Below are positions 1 to 5,018 of a stretch of 6,665 nucleotides of DNA, one piece after another. Below the pieces are notes generated by a model that worked only from the letters and a program-made list of their open reading frames with translations, did not search any database and had not been told where the DNA came from. The translations under genes and the position numbers were made by a program. Each line of letters starts with the position of its first letter. Position 1 is the first letter of the stretch. This DNA is from a bacterium. GTDB lineage: Bacteria > Verrucomicrobiota > Verrucomicrobiae > JAJYAR01. Location: positions 1-6,665 of the forward strand of contig JAJYAR010000157.1 in the NCBI GenBank assembly GCA_021779435.1, read 5' to 3'.

Positions 1-310
1 GCGAAGGCACGGTCATGTACGATACGCAAGGCCGACAGCGTTGCGACGCAGCATAGAATCTAGCATTTTCTTCAAACGCCACGAATCATGGCGCAAAATC
101 TGCCGGTGGGTCCTTTGAAGTTTACCATTCTCCGCCGATAACACCCAAGCGACGTCGCTGTGAGAAAGGTGAACTGAGATGTTGATTGCCAGACGTTCTC
201 ACCCACGATGGGCGGTTTATAGCAGTGCCCACGCTCGCCCCCGCGCCGTCAAGGTGTTCCAACACTGGGAGAGCAATAAGCGCGACGTGCTCATCCCGCG
301 GCCCGTCCGG
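1..310. other. Non-coding or unresolved stretch downstream of the last gene
   Basis: This is the 310-base stretch past the stop codon of the last minus-strand gene. It looks less GC-rich than the rest of the window. A plus-strand frame opens at ATG 179 behind an AAAGGTG-like ribosome binding site, but it soon runs antisense into the membrane-protein gene and its product is low-complexity and Arg-rich. A minus-strand frame is open from about 193 down to a stop at 13 (possible GTG start at 144, 43 residues). It has no Shine-Dalgarno sequence and no family I recognise. I see no tRNA and no clear terminator with a T-tract. The stretch may be intergenic, a gene remnant, or the flank or end of the mobile element. 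Confidence 0.5.
70..120. repeat. Nested inverted repeat
   Basis: The outer arms CTTCAAA (70-76) and TTTGAAG (114-120) are perfect 7-bp complements. Inside and adjacent to the left arm lie CGCCA (77-81) and TGGCG (89-93) with a 7-nt loop. Together they could form a 12-bp stem with a large one-sided internal bulge. It lies outside any supported gene. It could be an RNA hairpin downstream of the operon, a protein-binding site, or part of a mobile-element end. There is no T-tract to make it an intrinsic terminator on either strand. Confidence 0.4.
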
Positions 311-712
311 TCATCCGTTCGTCGGACGGCGAAGCGTCGCGAACAACAGGGTGGCAGCAACTGCAATCAGGAGCGCCTTTTCGATGGCCGAAGCCCAAAG
401 CATGGCGACTGAGATCCGCAGCACGAGAAGAGCTGCGAGCATACGGACGGTTTTCGTCCAGACGACTATGCCACGCGCTGGATCGAAAACATAGAGCACC
501 GCGCCGATCACCCCGGCAAAGGCCGCGAGCACGATCATCACCCCTGTGAACCCGCCGCCGAAGCCCGATGAGAATGTGCTTGCGACGAGGACGACAAGGC
601 ATGCGACGCCGATACGTTTGGCGGCGACTGATGCCGCGCTGGGCGCAACGATTGTGAGGATGCCTACGATGCTGAGGCCGAGGACGAGGAGGCCTCCCAT
701 CGACGAAATCAC
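311..712 (-). CDS. Small multi-pass membrane protein, last gene of the E1-like cassette
   Basis: This is a protein of 133 residues with no recognised family. It is very hydrophobic, with segments at about 5-23, 33-48, 57-77, 88-107 and 112-127. I therefore expect four or five membrane passes and no sizeable soluble domain. A Gly-rich stretch (about 50-57) sits before the third segment, and charged residues (Arg/Lys near 80-90 and the C-terminal Arg pair) fall between segments. I chose the GTG at 712 because it forms a GTGA overlap with the stop of the E1-like gene, the junction type seen elsewhere in the window. There is no good Shine-Dalgarno sequence, so translation is probably coupled. An ATG at 700 is an alternative start. 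Co-occurrence with the E1-like gene suggests a membrane partner of the same system; that is inference only. Confidence 0.7.
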   Translation of the reverse strand: MISSMGGLLVLGLSIVGILTIVAPSAASVAAKRIGVACLVVLVASTFSSGFGGGFTGVMIVLAAFAGVIGAVLYVFDPARGIVVWTKTVRMLAALLVLRISVAMLWASAIEKALLIAVAATLLFATLRRPTNG

Positions 713-1455
713 GCCGGCGCCCCGCAGATCGGGCAATCCGGCCGTCGCCTAACGGTGAGCGCTTCCACGGTTCCGGTAGAACCATTCAGGACAAAAATGC
801 TACGGTCCGGAATCCCGCCATGGGGAGAACTGATAATCAGAGTGGCAAGGTGGGCGGCAAGCACGCCAAGCAGGGACGTCACCGTGGTGAGGAGTCCTTC
901 GCCTCTCTGGATGGCTCCGGAATCGGCCGCGAGGCACCCGAAACAGGCGCGGTCCGGCGTCTCCGGAAGGCGGACCGTCACGATTCCGCCTAGGCGCTCC
1001 CTGCCGTCAAACGCTGCGGCCTGCACGACCGGCACTCCGTGCGCGATGGCGTTCCGCTCGGTCTTGAGTCGCGCCGAGATCGTGTTCGCGCATGAGAGAA
1101 CGATGCCGGATCGCCGGATGATATCAGCCGTCTCCGGAGCTTCGGCGGTCGATAGCACTGGTTCGACCCGCCCGTACGGGCGATCCCGTAGGAGGTCGGC
1201 CACCGCACGGACTTTCGGCGTGCCAATCTGGTCCCGCCGCAGGAACCACATCGGCCCGATCTGTTCATCCTCAAGCCGTTGCGGATCGATGAGGACGAGC
1301 TTTCCCACGCCCGCGGCGTGAAGCGCAAGCGCCGCGCTCGTTCCGATCCGTCCGAGGCCGATAACGGCCGCCTGCGACGCCAGGAGCGCCGCCTGGCGCA
1401 CCGGGCCGATCACCGGCAACTGGCCGGAGAACCATGAAAGCTCGTCCCGTCTCAC
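709..1455 (-). CDS. ThiF/MoeB/E1-like (HesA/MoeB/ThiF fold) protein with divergent active site
   Basis: The protein has 248 residues, a normal length for a stand-alone ThiF/MoeB-type protein. Active members adenylate the C-terminus of a ubiquitin-like or sulfur-carrier protein. The Rossmann-type Gly loop GLGRIG is at 33-38, the strand-end Asp at 57, and the conserved IGTPK motif ends at Lys81. CFGC (171-174) and CPIC (241-244) form the zinc site typical of the family. By hand alignment several catalytic positions differ: the usual N-x-x-R-Q after the first Asp reads Q65-I-G-P68-M, so the Asn and Arg are lost; the C-T-D-N motif reads C122-A-N-T, so the catalytic Asp is Asn or absent; and the usual downstream catalytic Cys position (about 183) is Gln. 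The fold is well supported, activity is doubtful. The GTG start at 1455 overlaps the upstream stop as GTGA, with GAGG about 7 nt before it. It sits directly after the Cys-motif membrane gene. Confidence 0.86.
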   Translation of the reverse strand: MRRDELSWFSGQLPVIGPVRQAALLASQAAVIGLGRIGTSAALALHAAGVGKLVLIDPQRLEDEQIGPMWFLRRDQIGTPKVRAVADLLRDRPYGRVEPVLSTAEAPETADIIRRSGIVLSCANTISARLKTERNAIAHGVPVVQAAAFDGRERLGGIVTVRLPETPDRACFGCLAADSGAIQRGEGLLTTVTSLLGVLAAHLATLIISSPHGGIPDRSIFVLNGSTGTVEALTVRRRPDCPICGAPA

Positions 1456-2105
1456 GGCCGCGCCTCGATGTGGATCAGTTGAGCCGTCGGGCACCGTTCT
1501 CCGGCGTCCGTAACCGTCTGGTGGATATAGGGGCACCGGCTGCAGGTAGGCAGAAGGCTCTTCCGAATGGCGATCGACGCATGGAGGAGGTCGTCGGCCT
1601 CGAGCCGCAGGCGCAACGGATACTGCCGCAGGAGGCCATCGCTCTGGCGCAGGAGATCGACCGTGTTCCGGCGCAGGATCAGGCATTCGGGCTCTGCGGC
1701 GATTTCGCGCAGGTGTATGGCGCCGGAGAAGAGCGCCATCCGGTAGTGCAGCCCGTTGCACCGCTTCACCGCTGCCGGGATTTCCTCCTGCAGGAGGTGG
1801 CGGATGAGCGGCGTGAGACGCTGGGCCTCGATAAGGTCATGGTCGAGGGCTTCGTCGGAGTCTGCGACGCCGGCGCGGGACGCGAGCCACTCGAAGAATG
1901 CCTCGCGCGAGCGGCGTTCGCCCGTCTCTGCGGCGGTGCGGTCCGCCCGGCGTTGCCAGGCAATGTGGTAGGCGTCGAGGGTTTCATCGATCCGTCCGAA
2001 TAGTGCCGACGCGAGGTAGTGGAGCGGGGGAATGAGCACCGGAGCGATTGCATAGAGCAACGACGCGATGCTGCCGCTCAAGACAAGGAATTCAAGTATC
2101 GACAT
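1452..2105 (-). CDS. Membrane-anchored helical protein with C-terminal Cys/His motif
   Basis: I do not recognise this 217-residue protein. Residues about 4-36 are hydrophobic, broken by prolines at 22 and 26-27, and fit a long membrane anchor or hairpin. The middle (about 38-185) is charged and looks almost entirely helical. The tail carries C188-x2-C191-x3-H195-x9-C205, which could bind one zinc ion. Further cysteines are at 116 and 141. The ATG at 2105 has GGAG at 2113-2116, well spaced. The stop overlaps the E1-like gene's start by GTGA, so the two are probably made in a fixed ratio. Since the next gene encodes an E1-like protein, this could be a membrane-tethered partner, or an acceptor of a modification through its cysteines. 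That is inference from context. It does not resemble an E2 or a JAB protease: there is no JAMM motif and no obvious E2 Cys context. Confidence 0.75.
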   Translation of the reverse strand: MSILEFLVLSGSIASLLYAIAPVLIPPLHYLASALFGRIDETLDAYHIAWQRRADRTAAETGERRSREAFFEWLASRAGVADSDEALDHDLIEAQRLTPLIRHLLQEEIPAAVKRCNGLHYRMALFSGAIHLREIAAEPECLILRRNTVDLLRQSDGLLRQYPLRLRLEADDLLHASIAIRKSLLPTCSRCPYIHQTVTDAGERCPTAQLIHIEARP

Positions 2106-2112
2106 GGTTCAT

Positions 2113-2116
2113 CTCC
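2113..2116 (-). promoter_or_regulatory. Ribosome binding site of the Cys-motif membrane gene
   Basis: GGAG lies 7 nt upstream of the ATG at 2105. Together with the 69-nt gap from the previous gene, it indicates independent initiation here, in contrast to the coupled junctions elsewhere in the block. Confidence 0.6.
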
Positions 2117-2124
2117 GAAGTACG

Positions 2125-2148
2125 GGCGGGGACATGGTGCGCCCCGCC
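2125..2148. repeat. GC-rich hairpin in the intergenic gap
   Basis: GGCGGGG (2125-2131) and CCCCGCC (2142-2148) are perfect 7-bp complements around a 10-nt loop. They sit in the only sizeable gap inside the downstream block (2106-2174), between the ubiquitin-like gene and the Cys-motif membrane gene. No T-tract follows on the minus strand, so it is not a standard terminator. It could limit readthrough, stabilise the upstream mRNA end or act as a processing site. In a GC-rich genome a stem this short may also be chance. Confidence 0.45.
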
Positions 2149-2174
2149 TTCATGACTGGCCGCAAGAGCCGGGA

Positions 2175-2633
2175 TCAGGAATACACGGCGACGGGTCCCA
2201 CGCGGAACTGCACGTGCTGGTCGAGCAGGTCCACCCGCAGGCTGTCCTCGCAGATCTCCCACGTTCCGTTTTGGGTATTCCGCAGGAGCCGGTCTCCCGG
2301 CTTGCCGCCGAGGAGTTGCCTGAGGGTCGCGGCATTCGTGAAACGCGGCGTGCCGAAAGGCAGCTCGATCTCGATCGCCGAGCCGCCGTTCAGGCTCGCG
2401 CCGAACAGGCGCGACACGAAGCCGTCCGCCCGTTCCGCGGCATAGGTTTGCGGTGGCGGGAGCTGCGGTATCGGCGCGGGCGCGGTCCGCTCGCGGACCG
2501 TGAGCGCCACTACCGGCGCGCGCCGCACGACGATCGTGGGGTTGCCGTTCCGGCGCGCAAGCGCCTTCGTCTCATGGATCACGAGACGCGGCGCGATCTG
2601 CCGGGTATCACAGGGGAGTTGCAATAACTTCAT
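2175..2633 (-). CDS. Protein with putative C-terminal ubiquitin-like (beta-grasp) domain
   Basis: The protein has 152 residues. The N-terminal half (1-50) is basic, with predicted short strands near 33-47, followed by a Pro-rich linker (51-62). Residues about 84-150 fit a beta-grasp pattern: a strand pair (AIEIELPFG, 86-94, then RFTN), a helix with Leu at 104 and 107-108, a G-x-P-x-D turn (110-114), a short strand LLRN, then W125, an acidic turn, the VDLLDQ segment (134-139) and a final strand QFRVG (142-146). This resembles the bacterial multi-ubiquitin/Ubl domain families that are often encoded next to E1-like genes. It ends VAVYS with no terminal Gly-Gly, so conjugation through an exposed diglycine is not supported. 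ATG 2633 overlaps the preceding stop by ATGA, with AAAGGAA at 2641-2647 as ribosome binding site. The gene is well supported; the domain call is tentative. Confidence 0.8.
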   Translation of the reverse strand: MKLLQLPCDTRQIAPRLVIHETKALARRNGNPTIVVRRAPVVALTVRERTAPAPIPQLPPPQTYAAERADGFVSRLFGASLNGGSAIEIELPFGTPRFTNAATLRQLLGGKPGDRLLRNTQNGTWEICEDSLRVDLLDQHVQFRVGPVAVYS

Positions 2634-3061
2634 TGGGTTGTTCCTTTCGTAAGTAAGTTGAGTGAATCGAGTTCGTCGCGGTCGGCGAGGATGCGCTGGT
2701 GCGCGGCCTCGAGGTCAACGAGCGCGCCGTGGAGATGCCGGGCTTCAGTAGGGTTGTCCGTGAGGGCGAGGGCGTGCCGCAGCTGCTCCTCGCTCCGCCG
2801 GATGCCGGCTTCGGCCAGGTTCGCGTCCGCCGCGGCGCGGGCGAGATGCTTGCCGAAGTCGGGCGCGAGCGGCGGTGTCACGGCGGGGAGGGCGTGAGCC
2901 TGGGCTCCGGATTGGGGAGCGCCGTGGCGGAGCGCCCAGTAGGTGCCGGAGCCGAAGGCGGCGAGGAGCCAGAAGAGGAAGAGCGCCTTGAACCGGGGCG
3001 CGGCCCTGGCGGGCGACGCGACCGGCGGGGCATATTCAGGAGCGGGAAGTTGTGTGTACAT
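2630..3061 (-). CDS. Single-pass membrane protein with coiled-coil-like tail
   Basis: This is a 143-residue protein of no recognised family. It has a Pro/Ala-rich N-terminus (1-24), one hydrophobic segment (about 25-43) preceded by Arg and Lys, a Pro-rich linker (about 47-68) and then a highly helical, charged region (about 70-140) with heptad-like spacing of Leu. By the positive-inside rule the N-terminus is probably cytoplasmic and the helical tail outside. Three in-frame starts are close together: GTG 3070, ATG 3064 and ATG 3061. I chose 3061 because GAGGTG (3068-3073) is then 6 nt away, whereas GTG 3070 lies inside that ribosome binding site. It is the first gene after the terminator and overlaps the ubiquitin-like gene by ATGA. 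The topology recalls small accessory proteins of secretion or conjugation complexes, but I see no specific match. Confidence 0.72.
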   Translation of the reverse strand: MYTQLPAPEYAPPVASPARAAPRFKALFLFWLLAAFGSGTYWALRHGAPQSGAQAHALPAVTPPLAPDFGKHLARAAADANLAEAGIRRSEEQLRHALALTDNPTEARHLHGALVDLEAAHQRILADRDELDSLNLLTKGTTQ

Positions 3062-3067
3062 CATGTT

Positions 3068-3073
3068 CACCTC
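3068..3073 (-). promoter_or_regulatory. Ribosome binding site deciding the start of the first cassette gene
   Basis: GAGGTG on the minus strand, 6 nt before ATG 3061 and 3 nt before ATG 3064. It contains the first bases of the competing GTG 3070, which argues against that start. Confidence 0.65.
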
Positions 3074-3094
3074 AGTGAGTTTCGTTGCTGCCGT

Positions 3095-3117
3095 CGCCGT
3101 CCCCGCGGGGATCGGCG
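3095..3117. promoter_or_regulatory. Near-perfect palindrome in the leader of the second block
   Basis: The core TCCCCGCGGGGA (3100-3111) is a perfect 12-bp palindrome. It is flanked by CGCCG (3095-3099) and CGGCG (3113-3117), which also pair, with one unpaired T at 3112. It lies between the T-tract of the upstream terminator and the first gene of the next block. It could be an operator for a dimeric regulator or a second hairpin in the leader RNA. I see no clear -35/-10 pair nearby, so whether a promoter exists here or transcription reads through is unresolved. Confidence 0.5.
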
Positions 3118-3147
3118 AAAAAAAGAGGCCAGAGCATGTCTGGCCTC
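3118..3147 (-). terminator. Rho-independent terminator after the DUF2958 gene
   Basis: On the minus strand a perfect 9-bp stem (GAGGCCAGA paired with TCTGGCCTC, occupying 3139-3147 and 3125-3133) closes a 5-nt loop. Seven T residues (3118-3124) follow immediately. It starts 10 nt after the TAA at 3158-3160. This is a textbook intrinsic terminator and marks the end of the integrase-containing operon. Confidence 0.92.
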
Positions 3148-3157
3148 ACGGTGCCGG

Positions 3158-3475
3158 TTAGTCTTCCGGCGCCGGGACTACGTCGGTGAGCCTGCCTTCG
3201 CGGAACGAGTGGTCCCGTTCCACGGTGAGGCCGAACGGGTTTCGGACGCTCTCCAGTTCGGAGAGCCGGAAATACCCGAAGTCGCTTTCGAGACCCACGA
3301 CGAAGCCAAAGAACAGAAAGTCGTCGTCCTGCGCCGCGCCCTCGATGAAGTACCACGTCCGTTCGGTGCCGGGCAGGAAGAACTTCGCGTAGACGACCGG
3401 GTCCGGTTCCGCCTGTTGGGACCGGAGTCCCGGCAGGCGGCTGCGGAGATCGTCGGTAAGGAGCGGTTGTCGCAT
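3158..3475 (-). CDS. DUF2958 family protein
   Basis: The protein has 105 residues, complete and of the usual DUF2958 length. Family-typical features in order are: an N-terminal LLTDDLRSRLP segment (5-15), D25-PVVYAKFF (25-33), the WYFIEG strand (41-46), D51-DFLFFGFV (51-59), GYFRLSELESVRNP (67-80) and a C-terminal FREG (91-94) turn. I know of no established biochemical activity; the family is common on plasmids and integrative elements of bacteria, often near replication or transfer genes. ATG 3475 lies 4 nt past the upstream stop without a strong ribosome binding site, so it is probably translated by coupling. It is the last gene before the terminator and is not obviously linked in function to the block beyond it. 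Confidence 0.9.
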   Translation of the reverse strand: MRQPLLTDDLRSRLPGLRSQQAEPDPVVYAKFFLPGTERTWYFIEGAAQDDDFLFFGFVVGLESDFGYFRLSELESVRNPFGLTVERDHSFREGRLTDVVPAPED

Positions 3476-3479
3476 ACCG

Positions 3480-3686
3480 TTACGCCGACTCGAAGAGCTT
3501 GCGCGCCTCTTCGAACTTCTGCAGCTGGCGGCGCTTCGCCGCGAGCTGTCCTTCGAGCTCGGCGATTTCGCCTTTCAGCTTGTCCGCCTGCTCGAAGACC
3601 ACCTCGACGGGTGATTTCTTGATCCATTTCTTGCGCTCCGGCTTGGCCGGGGTTGCTTTCGCGTCACTTGATTTCTGAGTTGGCAT
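3480..3686 (-). CDS. Small Lys-rich coiled-coil protein
   Basis: A 68-residue protein. Residues 1-25 are Lys/Pro/Ala-rich and probably disordered, with a basic patch at 15-24 that could contact nucleic acid. Residues about 27-66 form a continuous charged amphipathic helix with Leu/Ile/Phe at heptad-like spacing (31, 37, 41, 44, 48, 55, 58, 64), which suggests a dimeric coiled coil. ATG 3686 overlaps the end of the integrase gene by 23 nt, and GAGGAG (3697-3702) lies 10 nt upstream. Its place between the integrase and DUF2958 suggests an accessory protein of the element, perhaps an architectural or recombination-directing partner; the sequence itself does not show that. Length, a clear ribosome binding site and a structured product support it as a real gene. 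Confidence 0.75.
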   Translation of the reverse strand: MPTQKSSDAKATPAKPERKKWIKKSPVEVVFEQADKLKGEIAELEGQLAAKRRQLQKFEEARKLFESA

Positions 3687-4707
3687 AGCCTTGGTACTCC
3701 TCTTTCGGTTGTTGTTCCCGCACCCATCGTTCGAGCTTCTGGATCGCTTCGCGCTTCGCCGGTAGCTCGATGTGGGTGTATACGGACTGCATGCGTGAAC
3801 CCGCGGAGTGGCCCATGAGGGCCATGCGGATCTCCTGAAGGACGCCCGCTTCCATCAGGCGCGTGTTGAAGGTGTGGCGGAGATCGTGAAAGCGCACGTG
3901 GCGCACCCCGGCGTTCCGGAGCGCGGTGGCCCAGGAGCGCTTCACGATGCGGACCGGATGGCCCTTGAAGTCGATGACGAGGCCCGCGGGTTCGGAGCGC
4001 TCCCGCAGGAAGGCGGCGAGCCGCTCCGTGAGAGGGATCTCCCGCGACTCGCCCTCGGGCGTCTTGGAGCGCGTGACAAAGAGCACGTTCTGCGCGAGGT
4101 CGACGTCTTCCCAGCGCTGTCCCGTGATCTCGCCGCGCCTCATGCCGGTGTCGAGCGCCATGAGGATCATGGCGGAGAGGTGAGCCGTCGCCGCGCCGAG
4201 GAGCAGTTTTTCCTCGGTGAGGCTCAGGATCTGCCGCCGGGTGCGCCGCTCCCGCGCCATCTTGAGGCGGGCGAGCGGATTTGCCGGGATGCGCTGCTCG
4301 TCCTGCGCCCAGTAGAGGATGCGGCGCAGGGCGGAGAGATCGCGGTTGATCGTCGCGTCCTTGATCGCCGGGTTGCGCCGCCGCCGCTCGCTCCGGAAGT
4401 CGTCGGCGAGCGACTTCGTGATGCGCACCACCGGAATCTCGGCGAAGAACGGGAGCAGGAACTTCAGGTGGTAGGCGTGATGGGGCCGGGCGGAACCGCT
4501 CGCGAGGAACTCCGCGGCGAGCTCGGCGAAGGTGAGTCGGGGATCGGACCGGACGATCTGGAACCGCCGGTCGTTCAGTTCCTCGGCGAACTTCGCCGCG
4601 ATGATCGCCGCCTGCTTGCGGTTCCCCGTGCCGGTGGACTGCTGATGGCGGACGCCGTCGCGGGTGAGGTAGACCCACCAGACGCCGCCTCGCTTGAAGA
4701 GACTCAC
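3664..4707 (-). CDS. int: Tyrosine recombinase / phage-type integrase
   Basis: A complete integrase of 347 residues. It catalyses site-specific insertion and, with an excisionase, excision of the element by Tyr-mediated strand exchange. The N-terminus (about 1-45) looks like an arm-type DNA-binding domain (WWVYLTRDG, residues 10-18). The SAM-like core-binding domain covers about 57-150 and the catalytic domain about 160-335. All catalytic residues are visible: R190 in TGMRRGE, K215 in RSKTPEG, H274 and R277 in HDLRHTF, H300 in MGHSAG and Tyr310 in SVYTHIE. I chose GTG 4707 because it makes a GTGA overlap with the excisionase stop and has a perfect AAGGAGG 6 nt upstream. An upstream extension would only read through the excisionase gene in another frame. 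Nothing suggests damage, so the element may be mobile. Confidence 0.96.
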   Translation of the reverse strand: MSLFKRGGVWWVYLTRDGVRHQQSTGTGNRKQAAIIAAKFAEELNDRRFQIVRSDPRLTFAELAAEFLASGSARPHHAYHLKFLLPFFAEIPVVRITKSLADDFRSERRRRNPAIKDATINRDLSALRRILYWAQDEQRIPANPLARLKMARERRTRRQILSLTEEKLLLGAATAHLSAMILMALDTGMRRGEITGQRWEDVDLAQNVLFVTRSKTPEGESREIPLTERLAAFLRERSEPAGLVIDFKGHPVRIVKRSWATALRNAGVRHVRFHDLRHTFNTRLMEAGVLQEIRMALMGHSAGSRMQSVYTHIELPAKREAIQKLERWVREQQPKEEYQGYANSEIK

Positions 4708-5018
4708 GGGTTGCCTCCTTGTCGGGACTGGATCCAGCGGACAACCTGATCGCGATAGAAGATCAGCTTGCCGCTCGCCCCGGACCGGAAGACCGGGAGA
4801 CCCATTGGGATGAGCGTCTGCCGGACGGTCCACGGCGAGCAGCCGATCAGGCGGGCCGCCTCGGCAATCGAGAGGGGCTCCCCGAGCGAAGCGTTTTCCA
4901 GGTACGGGTACCGCTGCGGGTAGCTAAGCCCGGAGGGATGGGCCGGAATGCCCAAGCGTTCGTTCACGTTCCGGGTTTCGGGCAGACCCGAGCTGCGTGG
5001 AATTCCGCGTCGGTTCAC
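4704..5018 (-). CDS. Excisionase-like helix-turn-helix DNA-binding protein
   Basis: The protein has 104 residues. The N-terminal ~40 residues are Pro-rich and unstructured. The C-terminal ~60 hold a MerR/excisionase-type winged helix: LSIAEAARLIGCSPWTVRQ (49-67) is the helix-turn-helix, followed by the wing GLPVFRSGASGKLIFYRDQVV (73-93), with the R/Y-R-D motif typical of these domains, and WIQSR (95-99). Such proteins bend attachment-site DNA and set the direction of integrase-mediated recombination, or act as regulators. GTG 5018 overlaps the upstream stop as GTGA, with GGAGAAAGGAAAG upstream as ribosome binding site. Position directly before the integrase, with GTGA coupling, favours an excisionase role. 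A purely regulatory role is possible. Confidence 0.85.
   Translation of the reverse strand: MNRRGIPRSSGLPETRNVNERLGIPAHPSGLSYPQRYPYLENASLGEPLSIAEAARLIGCSPWTVRQTLIPMGLPVFRSGASGKLIFYRDQVVRWIQSRQGGNP
4714..4720 (-). promoter_or_regulatory. Ribosome binding site of the integrase gene
   Basis: Perfect AAGGAGG, 6 nt before GTG 4707. It is the strongest Shine-Dalgarno sequence in the window and fixes the integrase start inside the end of the upstream gene. Confidence 0.85.

Noticed and set aside
179..412. Plus-strand 77-codon frame with an AAAGGTG-like ribosome binding site
   Set aside because: Over 40% of it lies antisense to the membrane-protein gene, the product is Arg-rich with no recognisable pattern, and it would be the only plus-strand gene. 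Not excluded, but unsupported.
709..1761. Longer 350-codon reading of the E1-like gene
   Set aside because: The extra N-terminus is Pro/Arg-rich shadow of the upstream gene; GTG 1455 with GTGA overlap and GAGG fits better and gives the family's usual length.
311..3061. Assignment of the cassette to the PRTRC system
   Set aside because: PRTRC has a ThiF-related protein, but it also needs a ParB-related protein and PRTRC A-F proteins. None of the neighbours here looks like these, and the ThiF motif pattern differs.
2699..3622. Plus-strand open frame of 307 codons
   Set aside because: It runs antisense across the small membrane gene, the terminator, DUF2958 and the coiled-coil gene. The product is low-complexity and resembles no family.
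3575..4744. Second minus-strand open frame of 389 codons over the integrase
   Set aside because: It is a frame-shifted shadow of the integrase and gives an Arg/Pro-rich product.
3808..4749. Long plus-strand open frame of 313 codons
   Set aside because: It lies antisense to the integrase gene, which has all catalytic residues. In GC-rich DNA the opposite strand commonly stays open by chance.
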